A stretch of DNA of 64,000 bases from Aureococcus anophagefferens (GCF_000186865.1 NW_008705597.1:161591-225590); one strand, 5' to 3'; positions 1-11,265 are shown, numbered from the stretch's first letter. Made by a program: numbers and translations. Notes: a model not told the origin generated them from the sequence alone.

Positions 1-236
1 TGAACATGCTTCCTGTTCGCATCCAAAGTTCTGCCTTGGAATCATGTGCCACATTCATGTTGAATGTAACCTAAACCTTGGATTTGGCGGTATCAAATGC
101 ACAACTGCCTTTCTAAGTTATTGTGGATACTCTCCTGCCACTGCTTGTGCGTGATCCATCGCGTGGAGCAGTGTATTAGACCATGTTTCTGTGGCAATAC
201 AATCACCCAGCCACTGAAGGGACTTGGGGTTGACAT

Positions 237-590
237 CTTTCTGTCTCCCCAGCGGATCTTGGTCAGTCTTCTAGCGGGGGTGCTCCTCGCACGTCCAAGT
301 GCGATATCAGCTTAGTAGCTGCTCCTAATTTGTGCGGAGGAGTTGACGCAGAGATCGAGTATAATCGAGATTTATTTATGGTGAGTACAATCGAGAGATA
401 TGTCAGGTGTTTCCAGACCCTGGTTGACGCCTTTGCCAGGGCGTCGGACGATGTGCTAGTGTGCAATCTCGACATTGTGGCACAGGATGATCGACGTATT
501 TTGTTGTCGTCTGATCGGGCAAGGGAAGTGGATCCAATCTATGCTAATTTGCGAGTGCACGACTTGGTAGCCCAATCGATGGCGGCCAAA
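237..590 (+). CDS. NRPS condensation domain, C-terminal part
   Basis: Condensation domains join the acyl or peptidyl group of the upstream carrier to the amino acid held downstream. Only the last part is in the window. The frame through 330-617 reads into the typical late C-domain block (a Cys-Asp-Ile-Ser-Leu stretch, then 'EYNRDLF' near 357-377 and a 'STIERYVRCFQTL' helix) and passes straight into the adenylation domain. The catalytic HHxxxDG motif lies upstream and is not visible. The frame is the same as that of the A, PCP and KS1 domains that follow, so this is part of one polypeptide. The stretch 1-236 shows nothing I can assign. Confidence 0.7.
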
Positions 591-2027
591 CCTCAGGGAC
601 ACGCAATAGAGTGGAAGTAGAGTTTACTTACATATGCAGAGCTGTGAGACTATTCGGGAAGGATTGTTGGGTGGCTTCATCAACATGGCGCTACTGATCT
701 AGAAACCACAGTGGCGCTCTAATTGAATAAATCCCTTGGCATGGCGGCTGTAATTTTAGGTGTCCTGAAGGCTGGCTGTACCTACCTGCCTCTAGATGGC
801 GCCTGGCCAATCGAGTGATGAAAGTTTATGATCGAGGATGCAGCGTGCGTGTATCTTGTCACTTGGGGCTAGTGTTTAGAGCCAAAACTTGCGTTTTAGG
901 GTGCGATTCTCTGCTTGGATTGAGACCGAATGCCTGCACCAAACACCGGGATAGTGGACGCAAGGACGATGCCTCATCACCTTGTTTACATCATTTACAC
1001 CTCTGGCAGCACTGGGAAGCCAAAAGGTGTTCTTGTGGAGCATATTGGTGTTGTGAATCTGCTGTTGACCAGTCGGAAGCTGTTTTTGGGAGTGGCGTTT
1101 CATGAGGAGCCTATTCGCATGGGCGTGTCATTCAATTATGTGTTTGACGCATTTCAACAGTCGTTCTTTACTTCACTTGGGGTGCTTGGTGGCACATGTG
1201 TGTTTTTGGAAAACGGGCTTTCTCTCGTTGAGCTCGCGGGTGATCTGCGTCTAAGTAGCCTCTATGACGTGCCATCAGTCATGGCCCTTGTCAGCATCCC
1301 CACCAGAACAGTGTTAGTCTAGGTTATTGGCGAGGCGCTTTCTTCAATCTTGGTTGATTGACTGCCAGCCGGTGCCACATTATGGAATTGGTACGGTCCA
1401 ACAGAAGTCTCAGTTGCTTCTACACTTAGGGCTGGGGTTGTATCGTCAAGGCTTAGTTCCATAGGAGAACCTCTCGAAAACGTGCTCTGCTATGTTGTCG
1501 ATCCCGAAATCAATTCGCTGTTGCCGATTGGCATTTATGGCGAGCTTTGGATTGGAGGTGTACAAGTTGCGCGTGGCTACTTGAATCGACCTGAGCTGAC
1601 GGCCGAACGCTTCGTTCCCAGTCCCTGGTCCACAATCGAGCTTGGTCGTGGGATTGTCTACCGGTCTGGAGATTCGGTGCGTTGGTGCATCGATGGGGAG
1701 CTCGAATTCGCTGGTCGCATAGATTTCTAAGTGAAGCTTCGCGGCTTCCGAGTAGAGCTTGGAGAAATAGAGTCCAATTTGCGCTCGCAGCCGGAGGTGA
1801 CAGAAGCGATAGTTTTATTGCGGACGGATGTGGGATCAGAAGCTGCTCTTGTGGCCTACCTCAGTCCCGAAGAATCCGCATCTGATATGGTCTGGGAGAG
1901 AATACGCCAGGGTGTGGGTGCAGTTCTTCCGAAATACATGGTGCCTCAAATTACAGTCGGGATTAATGAATGGCCTCGCACCAGCAGTGGGAAGATCGAC
2001 TGAAGGAAGCTACCAAAGCCTGTGACT
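540..2027 (+). CDS. NRPS adenylation (A) domain
   Basis: Activates an amino acid with ATP and loads it on the following carrier. One frame holds the core motifs in order: 'YLPLD' near 790, 'YTSGSTGKPKG' near 996-1028, 'NWYGPTE' near 1386-1406, 'YRSGD' near 1660, 'GRID..VKLRGFRVELGEIE' near 1713-1769 and 'SSGKID' near 1983-2000. In-frame stops lie at 618, 645, 720, 816, 819, 870, 897, 921, 1320, 1359, 1728 and 2001, with no frameshift. Two sit on family-conserved residues: TAA 1728 on the Gln of the GRxDxQVKLRG motif, and TGA 2001 on the Arg after GKxD. The substrate cannot be told from what I can see. The domain is a complete length for the family if the stops are read as sense. Confidence 0.88.
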
Positions 2028-2297
2028 GAGTGGACTAGCCAAGCAGCCAGCGACAGAGACGAGAGCGTAGTTGCCAGAGTTCGAGACACGGTGCAAAAAG
2101 TAATTGAGAAAGATATTCATCCGTCAGCGCCTCTCATGCTTTCTGGATGTACATCGCTCTAGGCCATTCGTCTTGCAAGAGAGGTATCTTTATCACTGTC
2201 AACAAACTTGTCGGTAACATTAATCTTTGATTATCCGACCATTGAAGCAATTGCAGAATTCTTAACTAAGGGGCATAAAACAATCGTTGGAAATGTG
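2028..2297 (+). CDS. Peptidyl carrier protein (PCP) domain
   Basis: Carrier domain that holds the activated amino acid on a phosphopantetheine arm. It follows the A domain in the same frame. The serine motif reads G-C-T-S-L (Ser codon 2154-2156) rather than the usual G-x-D-S-L, followed by TAG 2160 where NRPS carriers often have Gln, then 'AIRLAREV' and the helix III block 'LIFDYPTIEAIAEFL'. The Asp-to-Thr change next to the serine is unusual but the serine is kept. Confidence 0.8.
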
Positions 2298-2300
2298 TGA

Positions 2301-3708
2301 GCTACCCTTCACATTCCAGCAGAAACATCGTGCGCCGTGGCTCGGATGCAAATGGAAGGGCATTGACACTTGACCTCACTTCTAACCGAAAAGGTTATTC
2401 TATCTTGAATGACACTATCTGAAATGGCACCTCCATAAAATATGTGTGCTGCTTCCGAATTCGGCTACTCATTATATGGTGCATTTTTGCTGCATCCCAT
2501 TGAGTGTCTTATTCCCGCCAAGGTATCAACTTCCGAGTTTCTATCCCTAGGACTCTGTCACATATCCCTATTACAGATGGCAACCTCATTGGTCGAGCCG
2601 CATTGCACAACATGTGCTGCAGACACTGGTGTTTACGTGGGGATGTCAAGCGTAGTCGCTGGGCGTCAATTGGCATCTAATAAAGAGTCGGGTGTGATCA
2701 ACGGTAGCTCAGTGAACGCAGCAGCATTGTCTGCGGCGTCAGGACGTATCTCATACCACAATGCTCTCACCGGCCCCTGTTTAGTCACTGATACAGCATG
2801 CTCGTCGACACTTGTTGCCACCGACCTGGCGACTGCCTGGGTTCGCACTTCTCAAAATCACGCACTAGTCGGAGGCTCAAACTGATTGTTAGAAATGGTG
2901 ACAGTGGCACTTACCCTTGCTGGGATGTTGTCAAATTAAGGTTGATGCCACACATTTGATGCCCGTGCAGATGGTTACTCGTGAGGTGAAGGTGGCTATT
3001 GCTTCCTCCTTGGGAATGGTAACTTGCTGACAGAAATCGGACATTGTCTTATGATCAACGCTAGTGCAATACGCCAGGACGGCGCGAGCGCGAGTCTTAC
3101 TGTCCCGAGCCAGTGTTGCTTGTCCTCTCCCTTGAAATGGAACAAAGAATCCCCTAGGCACCAAACGGATCATCGCAGCGCCGCCTCTTGGCAGCTGTGT
3201 GCGAATACGCAAGGAGCTCTGTTCTAGAAGCTCATGGAACAGGAACGGCGCTCGGGGACCCGATTGAAGTGCCCATGCTGAATAAATTACATAAAAATTG
3301 TGTTTGATTCAGGTCGGTGCAGCGATCGGAGTTCTGTGCTAGCCGCTCGACACCACCACTCAGCTGGTGTAGTGCACTTCTCTGAAATCAAATCTGGGGC
3401 ATCTTGAGGCGTCTGCAGCCGCCGCGGGTCTGGCTAGCCTTATTCTCGTGCCTCTCTGCATGTCCCTGATCTCCCCAAACGCGTAATTGAGCTCGTGAGA
3501 TCTGACTTTCTTTCGTATCATGCAACCAGGGCCGTTGGATTCATTTGGCATAGGCTAAACCTGCACTTGCTATCAATTCTATCACCTTTGTTTCAAATGC
3601 CGATCGAGACCTCAGTTCGAGTCATGCATAGTCACCAGTGATCATGTGCTGGTAGGCTGAGCTCATTTGGCTTCACTGGGACCATCGCTCATGCGGCATT
3701 TACTTCTA
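2301..3708 (+). CDS. Ketosynthase KS1 (with introns)
   Basis: Decarboxylative Claisen condensation domain that extends the PCP-bound chain. The catalytic Cys block 'DTACSST' lies near 2791-2811, the first His block 'EAHGTGT' near 3225-3245 and the Lys/His block 'SLKSNLGHLEAS' near 3385-3420; the family end motif 'SSFGFTGTIAHAAF' is near 3661-3702. In-frame TAA 2937, TGA 2943 and TGA 2982 fall in the conserved block that in other copies reads GRCHTFD...YCRGEG; 2943 and 2982 replace its arginines. Introns at 3102-3157 and 3269-3312 restore the frame between blocks; a third, at about 3490-3553, is needed but its donor is unclear. Confidence 0.8.
3102..3157 (+). other. Spliceosomal intron in KS1 (GT-AG)
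   Basis: Removing 56 nt joins the 'SLT' end of one exon to '[11 protein letters not shown]', giving the uninterrupted motif found in the other KS copies. Starts GTCCCG, ends CCTAG and is followed by G. Note that the joined exon has CGC at the Arg position where seven sister copies have TGA. Confidence 0.75.
3269..3312 (+). other. Spliceosomal intron in KS1 after GDPIE (GT-AG)
   Basis: Phase-0 intron of 44 nt between 'GDPIE' and 'VGAAIG'. Donor GTGCCC, acceptor TTCAG|G. The same position is interrupted in nine other KS copies with lengths of 41-73 nt, several not multiples of three. Confidence 0.85.
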
Positions 3709-4490
3709 GATCCCTGAAGAAAACTTGAATCAACACAAGGCCCACCTGTTTGTTCTTTCCATGACCGATTGCCAGGGAAGATCATAGATGTGTTACTCGC
3801 AGACCAACTAGTCGTCAGCGATGTCAAGTGTAAAAGACTCAAATCTTCCGAACATGACCAAGGATATCGTCCACACTTGCGTTGGTTAGCTCTGCACGGA
3901 CGATAGACTGGAAAGGCTACAGTTCAAGCTTGTTGATCTTTGGTATGTTATCCCCAAACTCGGTCACTGAGTTGGATAAAATTTTGTCATGAAGCAACCA
4001 AATATTGAGGTACAGCTAATTTGGAACACCTGCCACATCGAATGACTTGAGAAGATCTGTTGTAAAGAAATAGCGCGTCATGCGATATGCTTTCCACCCC
4101 CTTACGTTTGTGCACATCCTCCCGTATGGTCCCATTTTAGGTTGAGACCGCATTATACTTGTTCTGTAGCCTTGCCTTTAACAGGTCGATAATTTGACAT
4201 CAAGACGAAGGTGGTCTTGATGTCGACAAGCATATATATGAAGTCTTGCCGCTACACTTGTCAACATAGGCATTCCTGGATGGCTCTATAAAGCTGTGTG
4301 TGGCTATCTGGCCAACGCTCTCCAAGCAAGCGCCTTCTTCAGCCTCGTAAGATCCTAAGAATGTGCTGTAAGGATATCTGCCATGTCCAGTGCAGTTGAA
4401 AGCGGCAAGATTAGCGTACTCCCAATTCACTAGCCATCGGAGCTCGCAGCTTCTCAACGACATTCCACCACAAAAAACATCAGAATGAAT
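3709..4490 (+). other. KS1-ACP1 linker, no domain recognised
   Basis: About 780 nt in the same frame as KS1's last exon and ACP1 (frame starting at positions divisible by 3). A weak 'LLADQLVVSDV' near 3795 could be a decayed form of the DH N-terminal block 'LSDHVxxG', but the catalytic His is missing. I see no other motif. The part from 4305 on is duplicated at 14546. Confidence 0.4.
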
Positions 4491-4499
4491 GTACGATGA

Positions 4500-4790
4500 G
4501 TGTCCGGGTCTAAGACTGACACAATAGATGCGGTGCACTCGACAGCGCTATCAGTTCTGGGCACCGTTGTGGATATCAACGTGCCGCTGATGTCTGCCGG
4601 CTTGGATTCCATCGCTGTGATCGAGCTCACACAGAGTCTTTCTACTGCATTCGAATTGGCCCTATCACCAACACTACTCTTCGACTATCCTACCCTCAAT
4701 TCACTCCTAGCTGTCTTATCAAGTGAACTGACCTCCATGGATGGGACTGGATCTGCCTCCAGCTCCACACGTCAATTGCGCAAGAGGTAA
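4500..4790 (+). CDS. Acyl carrier protein ACP1
   Basis: Acyl carrier with 'PLMSAGLDSIAVIELTQSL' around the phosphopantetheine serine (near 4586-4642) and the helix III block 'TLLFDYPTLNSLLAVL' near 4675-4720. No stop codon falls inside the core. It is in the same frame as KS2 downstream (5145 on), so the two are joined through 4791-5144. Near-identical to ACP2 at 14741-15031. Confidence 0.9.
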   Translation: MSGSKTDTIDAVHSTALSVLGTVVDINVPLMSAGLDSIAVIELTQSLSTAFELALSPTLLFDYPTLNSLLAVLSSELTSMDGTGSASSSTRQLRKR

Positions 4791-4889
4791 CGCTCCAGCG
4801 TCATGTGGGCTGCGTCCAAAAAGTGAACGAGTACGATGATTGGGGCCCTGAGCATATAGCTGGCACAGTCCCTGAGCCGCTGCCCTGCA

Positions 4890-6196
4890 TTGCGATCGCT
4901 TCTGGCGCGCGCACACACGACCAACTCGCATGTCCCTGTAGCACGCTGGGTGAGCTGACTAGAGCACAAATCAGCAGCTTACGGATCTTTCCTGGGCTCC
5001 CAGCAGACAGGCCTGGACTCATCTACCACATTTGGAATTTCAGCCATAGAGGCGCGAGCGATAGATCCATAGCAGAAGCTCGTGCTTCTTGTTGGCTATT
5101 GTGCTTTACACGGATGATTCTCCTCGAAGCTCGCTTCTGCCCCGGTGCGCGATATTTTGACATCGAGTGATGTGGGAGTGTTCGTGGGTATCGAAGTAAG
5201 TGGGCTTCGCGGCGGCAGTGAAGCGATGATGAGTGTCTTTTCTACGAGCGGAGGTGCGCTTTCAATCGCATCAGGGCGGCTATCATACACACTGGGTCTG
5301 GTGGGACCATGCTACTCACTTGATACGGCCTGTTCATCCGCCCTTGCTGCGTTGCATATTTGCTCCTCGGCTGTGAACGGCGGCGAAGAGTGTCAAGACG
5401 GAGTTGGGATTGGAACCAAGATTCTCAGTGAGGCTGTGAATATTGCAACGTCCGTTGCTGGAATGACCTCGTCGCGTGGACGATGCCACACGTTTGATCA
5501 GCGTGCCAATGGGTACTGTCGTGGTGAGGGATGTGGAGCTTTCGTTCTGTGTTCGTCCGCTGAAGATGAGAGTGAAGCCACGCTCTGAGGTTCTGCGGTC
5601 TAGCAGGATGGTTCCAGCGCGAGTTTGACTGCGCCCAACGGGGCATCCCAAGGGTGACTTTTGGAAGCGGTCTGGGATGGCGATGCCTCGCGGCGGGCAT
5701 TGGAAGCTCATGGCACCGGGACCGCGCTTGGAGATCCGATTGAAGTCGAGGATGGCGATCGAAGTCAGCTGGGTAGCCTATAGAAACTATTTCGTCGCAG
5801 GTTGGTGCTGCTTGCAGGTGTCTGTGTGGATCTACCCTGCGTAATGGGCGCATGCCTTCGGTCCAATGCACGTCTCTGAAAGCAAACATGGGCCACCTAG
5901 AGGCATCTGCCGCTGCTGCGGGTCTGGCATCCCTCACTCTTGCCCCTCTGGAGATCTCTCTCATCGCAGCCAATGTGCAACTCATCCGGTAGGTTTTATC
6001 GACAGTCGCGTGTCTCGTTATGGACCGGACCTACAGGATGAACGCCCATGTATCTTCAATAACATCGTCACAATTCCAGACTCCTGTTGAGCTCGTGGTA
6101 AGACCCACGGAAGATGGCCAACTGGCTTCCCCATGTCGACTGAGCGCGTTTGGTTTCAGTGGAACCATCGGGCACGGCGCGTTTCTTGGATCTTTG
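4890..6196 (+). CDS. Ketosynthase KS2 (two introns)
   Basis: Extending ketosynthase. The N-terminal linker 'TNSHVPVARW' lies near 4920-4950 and 'FGISAIEARAIDP' near 5030-5069, then TAG 5070 on the first Gln of the KS motif DPQQ. The active Cys is in 'DTACSSAL' near 5322-5345, GRCHTFD near 5482, the first His in EAHGTGT near 5704-5724, Lys and His in '[12 protein letters not shown]' near 5875, and the end motif 'FGFSGTIGHGAF' near 6150-6187. TGA 5586, TAG 5601 and TGA 5655 are in frame; 5655 is the Arg position after 'SQ'. Introns 5745-5800 and 5989-6036. Confidence 0.88.
5745..5800 (+). other. Intron in KS2 after GDPIE (GT-AG)
   Basis: 56 nt, donor GTCGAG, acceptor CGCAG|G, phase 0, joining 'GDPIE' to 'VGAA'. 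The frame differs on the two sides, so it must be removed or the KS is broken. Confidence 0.8.
5989..6036 (+). other. Intron in KS2 before the MNAHV block (GT-AG)
   Basis: 48 nt, donor GTAGGT, acceptor TACAG|G, phase 2. Joins 'VQLI(R)' to 'MNAHVSSI', matching the gapless 'NAQLRQLNPHL'-type sequence of the family. Confidence 0.75.
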
Positions 6197-6989
6197 TGAT
6201 CTACATCCTTGAGCAAGCCCGGGCTGGCGTCTAACCTTCGCACTTCATTGTTTGCAATCCTGTCGTCCAATCAAGAGTTGTGACTTTAATCAATCCACAC
6301 TGAAAGGCCTATAAAAAGCTAAAACGAATCTTTTCATCATTTTTTGAGAATAAAAGACGTCTGCATATATTCCCTTATAGTCGCATTTTCCTGCATGGTC
6401 AACCCGCATCAATTTTACAATGTAATATTTCATCATGCTTAGTTCCATTTGATAAACCTTCATTTAACTCATTCGGAGGTTTCTTGGACTATCTTGGCCA
6501 ACGGTAACCCTTAATTTGCTGTTGCTAGTGGCATCGCTCGTGGCAATATATTGAATTCACTACCTTTGAAAGCTCCTTCGTTGAGTCCATGCGTGGATTC
6601 CTTTAAGGCGCGTCGAGCTTGCTTGATTAACACTTCGGCCATGCTGCTTTTCATCAATTCACGCGAGGCTATAGCTACACGGCACTTCTCGACTGTTAGT
6701 GACACACCCCGGCATGCTTGCTTCACAGTTCTGTTCGAGCTAAGTTCAGCTTTGGGCGGAGGGTAAATCTGTTGAATTAATATGGAAACTCTCGCAATTG
6801 ACGTGATTTCGTGCAGATCTGAACGTCCAGATGTTCGTGTGTGTCATGCGAAGCAAATTGATCGTTCTTCCCGATTTTTAGTTCTCCACACATAATCGTG
6901 GAAGTAGGAAATCCTGGCATATGGGATTCATTTGCACTGATCCCATACTTTTCTGGCGCCTTCCCAGCGTTGTACTGGGGGGATCGTTC
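6197..6989 (+). other. KS2 to cassette A spacer, no domain recognised
   Basis: About 790 nt with many stops in all frames and an A+T-rich middle (6280-6480). By position it corresponds to the pre-HCS block of cassettes B and C, but I cannot see that block's motifs. KS2's last exon and the HCS of cassette A are in the same frame. Nothing further can be said. Confidence 0.3.
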
Positions 6990-8170
6990 ACAATCGCGTT
7001 GGTATTGGGGGTTTGTCCTATTACGCCCCAAATTTATGCGTGTGAGCTAAGTAGTTAGAAACATTCCATGCAAGCCCTGGTTGATACACAATGGGGCGTG
7101 GGCAAGAAAACATAACATTTCTTTGTGATTCCGATGATACTATCTCCATGGCGATGTCAAGCTTATTTTGATTGCTCTTCTAATGTGAATCTACTTTCAT
7201 TGAAATTGGTTGATTAGAGGTTGGCACGGAAAGTGCAGTGGATCGTGGAAAGTCAACGAAGTCCTTTCTGATGTGCTTTTTTGAAGAAGATCAACATTAT
7301 TGTGTGGAAGGAATTGACACAGTCAATGCTTGTTATGGCGGCACAAATGCCTTTTTTGGCACCATAAATTGGGTTCAGGGTCAAGCGTGGAATGGTTGAT
7401 TTGGCGTGGTAACTTGCTCAGATCCAGCCATCCACCCCAATCCTGGCCTTGTTTCTGGCATTGGAGCCTCGTCTATATCCCTCATCGTGACCGCGCACTC
7501 TCGTCTTAACCTATAGCAAGAAAGAGTAACGTTCATGAGGCATTCGTGGGATTTCTATAGACCCGTAGGATGGCGGTCAAATGATGCGGTAGTCAATATT
7601 GTTGTTGCCACAGCCCAGTATGAGCAGGCAATGATGTGGTGCTAGAATCGATTCAGTTAGATGAAAGACTTGATCGATCTTTTTTCTGAATTTGATCTTG
7701 TCGCCTACCACAACAATGCTCCATACCACAGCAAATGAAACTTGCACATGATGTGCACCGCAATATACGGAAAGCTCTCGAGAGCTGAAAACCTTGCTCT
7801 TTTTAGCGCACATGTAGAAACAGGCGTCAGGATAAGTGCACAGAATGCAACAACATACACCTGCCCGTTATATGCGTCATTGCTTTCGCTCGTTCTGAGT
7901 GTCAGCAGAGACTAGGACGACGAACGCGCCCTGTGCATGTCATATGGTTCTGGATGTGCGTCAAGCATGTTTGGACTGAATTTCGCAGGATCTCCCCTGC
8001 ACTCGTCTGATGTAATCATTGGCCTTCTCGCCCGAATTCCATCGTCTGTGGAGGAGACTCTGGTTTCAATCAACACATTTGAGATGACGCACGGCTGCTT
8101 CGGTTTTGAACCCTCGAGGCATAGTTGTTAGAATCAGGCTTACTATCTACAGGATGTAAGTAGAACAGGC
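6990..8170 (+). CDS. HMG-CoA synthase-like domain, cassette A (HCS-A)
   Basis: Beta-branching enzyme: adds an acetyl carbanion to the beta-keto group of the ACP-bound chain. Starts with 'GIGGLSYYAPN' near 7001, then 'YTMGRGQENITF' near 7085, 'LEVGTESAVDRGKS' near 7217, the acetyl-Cys block 'NACYGGTNA' near 7325-7350, the His block 'AYHNNAPYHSK' near 7705-7735, and 'YGSGCASSMFGL' near 7944-7980. This is the eukaryote-type HMG-CoA synthase order and includes the catalytic Cys and His. In-frame stops include TGA 7082, TAG 7643 and TGA 7736, which face Arg, Gln and Arg in the two sister copies. No frameshift. Confidence 0.88.
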
Positions 8171-8640
8171 GTTCGTAAATATATTCTTCATCTGTTTGAG
8201 GCGACCATCAATATACACTCACATGAGTCGTTGCGCATCATCAGAATAACCGTCCTTTAAGACATAATAGACGAATGACTGGTTTAAGACATGATTCCAG
8301 CCCTTAAATTTGATAGATTAGTTCTCCTAAAATCCGGAGTGCAGATCAAAGCTAGTGCCATGTGAAGTGACACCTTGGAAATGATCCTCGTTCGCGAGCT
8401 TATGCGCAGGAACTACCCTATCATCTTCTCGAGTATGGGCATGATGCAAGGACCAAAAACTTTATTCCTGGCTGTCGCGGATCTCACTATCGCCACACGC
8501 GATGCGACCATCAGTATGCATTCAATAAGTAAAATCGCGGCTCTGTTTTTGTACGGGTGAGTAAAGTCCCATGTTATTCGATGATTGGTCTTGCTTTCAG
8601 AGAATATTTGCGCACAAGTTGGATGTCAAAGCGGCTTGAT
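8171..8640 (+). CDS. Crotonase-type domain ECH1, cassette A (divergent)
   Basis: Follows HCS-A in the same frame. 'RNYPIIFSSMGMMQGPKTLFLAVADLTIATRDA' (8407 on) aligns with 'GHLPIVVSSRGHTTGGRMLMIAVADLSIATSKA' of cassette C, a crotonase-fold core. Expected role: dehydration of the HMG-type adduct (CurE-like ECH1). The glycine-rich oxyanion region is poorer than in copies B and C, so this copy may be weak or inactive. Confidence 0.6.
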
Positions 8641-9390
8641 TGATGTGGCAATCTACCCTGATGAAGAGCTCAAGATCATTGAATCGCTGGAGATATTGTA
8701 AACACTTTATAGGATCAAGTAAATTTCATATCGTCGTGCAAGCAGACGTGTACTGTCGCCTTCTGCCGGTTAAGTTTCAGTCGGCGCTTAGGTCCGGACG
8801 TCCGATTTTTGACAGCAAGTTGCAGGTGTTGGAGAAGTTTTCTTGCATGCCAGCGAATGGGAGCTTTCAATCAAATGGCTTTAGGAACTGATATAAATCT
8901 GCGACCATGTTAACAGGATGCATACTCTTGTGATATGAGTGGGTCAGGGAAATAGCTTCAACAAGAATAAACCGCACACGAAGAGAGCGAAACAGCGTCA
9001 ATGTATTCATCAATTTCCAGGGCAGATCTGAAATCAGCTTTTGCAACTTGCTATGCCTCTCCTCGGCATTTTCCATGGGCCTCAGATACGTCCTTCTTAA
9101 TTGATCCTCACGACCGACTGGAAATGTTGCGACAGCAAGGCAACTTTCCATGCTGATCCAGTTTGGGGGGGGGTTGTGGTTGGCCAAACACTGCTCGAGG
9201 GCACCACGCTGGAAAGCCCAGATATACTGTAAGTATGCATGATATCAGCGATCCATTCACGCAGTTTTGATCTGGACTGTCATGCATTCACATTGGCTCG
9301 CACGGTTACCTTCGCTCCTCGCAATGGGGCTTGAAATACGACGCAACTTTCATGAAATGGCCTAAAATAATGAGGTATCTGCAACTGACT
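8641..9390 (+). CDS. Second crotonase-like block (ECHb), cassette A
   Basis: Weakly conserved except for its end, where 'AFTLARTVTFAPRNGA' followed by TGA and 'NTT' (near 9284-9345) matches the ends of the B (33000-33070) and C (46290-46375) blocks. In C the TGA codon is CGG (Arg). In B and C the block also contains a 'LDADWRT' motif like the 'ATDWRAC' motif of ECH2, which is why I call it crotonase-like. Function unknown. Confidence 0.4.
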
Positions 9391-10269
9391 TGCAAGTTCG
9401 GTGTGCGCACCCTACGATACGTTTGCAGAAGCGCGGGGGGGAGCACAGCTTTCAATATTCCGTGGTCTGAAATGGCAGCTGCCTAATTTCCTGCGTTATG
9501 ATTTGATAGTAGTCCTGGGAAAGGTCAGTCTCGGTACTCGCTGTACAACGGACAGGTTCACTACTGATGACCACAACTCTGAATCTCAGCCTGAGAGTGG
9601 GGGTGACTCTCTATATGAGTCGACTTCGAATCTCAACTATCTTGTTTTAAGCTAACAATCCTTTTGTGACCTTAAGGCTATAGCATTGTAGATGAATTCT
9701 TGTGGATGTGCCTTCATTAACAGCGCAAAAAGAAGTCTCAACTTACCAGTCCCCTTTCAACATGTTGATTCCATGTGTCTATTGCAAGTGTGATTGAATG
9801 CAAATGTGCTTTACCTTATAGACCAAGGAACAAGAATGAGCTTGGCTTGTGTGGGCGCTGTTCTCAGCCGCCTACGGCCAGATAAGCACCCTCATGTGAT
9901 ATGCTGTGCGTTGGCTACACACAGTTTCGATCTTGCTTGTGCTCTGTGCCAATGTAAGCTGCCTACATTGCTTGTCCTTCCGTTGCTCCTCCATGATGTC
10001 AAGATTCGAGACAGGGTTGTACTGTCAGCAACAGACATGGTGTTGTTAGTTGACAGCGACTGCTCAGATAATTCGCCTTGATCAAATCTGTTTATAGTTG
10101 TGTCACAAATTAGTTTGATGAATTATTTCTGCAGCGACGAAGCTGCGAGCTTGAGCACCAAGCAGCTGCTGACTTCCACGTCAATGTCTCAGGTTGTCGT
10201 GTTGTCTGGCGTCAGACCCGTGGAAATTGGAATTGAGCGCTGATGTCGCGTAGTGAGGCTACGAGTGTC
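9391..10269 (+). other. Cassette linker block A, function unknown
   Basis: A conserved stretch at 9794-10080 ('SRLRPDKHPHVICC', 'ALCQCKLPTLLVL', 'VVLSATDMVLLVDS') matches 33490-33760 and 46700-46975 in the other cassettes. It lies just before ECH2 and may be its N-terminal extension or a separate domain I do not recognise. The stretch 9391-9790 shows nothing clear. Confidence 0.45.
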
Positions 10270-10890
10270 AACTGAACTTGTTTCTTCGATCGAACTCAAT
10301 GACTTTGTACATTTCAACGCTCAGAGTGGTGTGCTAATGCTCGACTTAGCTACTTGCATCAGAATACTTGTCGTGATGGTGTCATCTTGAGAGAGTAAAT
10401 TAATCATTCTTCAGGGCGAAGGTGCTCATTTTTGCACTGGTGGAAATATTTTGCAGCTGAACCAGAGCTAAAGAAGCTTGCCATCATGCGCACTTCTGGC
10501 TTCCCTGAGGGACCAAGCGCGCATCATTACAGATGTTCGCTGACTCCATGTACTCAAATACGGGGCTCTTCATGGAAAACTCATCGGGGGGGGGGTCGCC
10601 TTTGCGCTTGCCACGGACTGGCGTGCTTGTACGGGAAAGACAACCTTCAACTATGGTAATTTGCGACATGGATTGAATCCCCTGTTCATGTTCAGTCGCG
10701 CCATGCCATTGCTGGTGGGATACGCTGCTAGTTTTCAGATATATCTCGAGGACATCGTGCTGTCCAGTAGGCAGGCACTTGTTTGCGGGCTCGCACACAA
10801 GATCGTGGCAAGCATGCATGAGGTAAAACATGCAGCGGCAGGACATGCGCGAATTAGCGGATACGTCAAATTTTGACCGCCCCCAATGGC
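10270..10890 (+). CDS. Crotonase domain ECH2, cassette A
   Basis: Enoyl-CoA hydratase/isomerase fold; in bacterial HCS cassettes ECH2 decarboxylates the glutaconyl-type intermediate. 'LQGEGAHFCTGGN' near 10409-10445 and 'GALHGKLIGGGVAFALATDW' near 10560-10620 form the two oxyanion-hole strands, followed by 'FNYGNLRHGLNPLFMFSRAMPL'. A run of ten G at 10587-10596 encodes part of the glycine loop. In-frame TAA and TGA codons are present. Same frame as HCS-A and ACP-A. Confidence 0.85.
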
Positions 10891-11054
10891 TCTTGAATGC
10901 TCGCAGGATACAGCTCATGCCTCAAAGGAAATTATTCTTTTTATGAATTCGCTCAGCTGCAGGGAGGTTGCTGCTGCTGCTTCGGGGCAAACATCGCAAG
11001 TCCGTTACCCCGCATCGTCCACGACTGTTTTGAACACACAGAACACATGCTGAC

Positions 11055-11265
11055 GCATGGTTTCTTGTATCTCAGAGATACTGGGTACTGAGATAGCGAC
11101 CAATGCTTCAGTGATGGCCGCAGGAATTGATTCTTTGGGCGCCACAGAGATCAGCTGAATTTTGAGTGACGAATTTGGCACAGAGTTGTCTACAACTTTG
11201 CTGTTTGACCATCCATCTATCGCGGAAGTATTCTCTCTCGTTTGCCGCGAAGTATGAAGCGAGAA
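11055..11265 (+). CDS. Acyl carrier protein ACP-A1
   Basis: First of a tandem pair. 'VMAAGIDSLGATEIS' near 11125-11160 carries the serine, followed by TGA at the position where sister ACPs have CGC (Arg, in 'ELQRALSEQ'), then 'TTLLFDHPSIAEV'. Tandem ACPs are typical of HCS-modified modules. Confidence 0.85.

Larger units (their letters stand above)
4305..6196 (+). repeat. Segmental duplication A, copy 1 (ACP1-KS2)
   Basis: Nearly identical to 14546-16097. Positions 4305-4811 match 14546-15052 (offset 10241) and 5152-6196 match 15053-16097 (offset 9901). Copy 1 has an extra 340 nt (4812-5151) that holds the KS N-terminus. Only a few base differences are visible, for example in the ACP and near the KS end. 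Confidence 0.95.

Noticed and set aside
97..315. Small + strand open frame at the window start
   Set aside because: Out of frame with the C domain and without recognisable similarity.
5425..5985. 186-residue minus-strand open frame, also at 15326-15886
   Set aside because: Antisense shadow of KS2/KS4; its length comes from the G+C-rich KS coding sequence and it has no domain features.
6778..7031. Short minus-strand open frames between KS2 and HCS-A
   Set aside because: No conserved residues or counterpart before the HCS of cassettes B and C.
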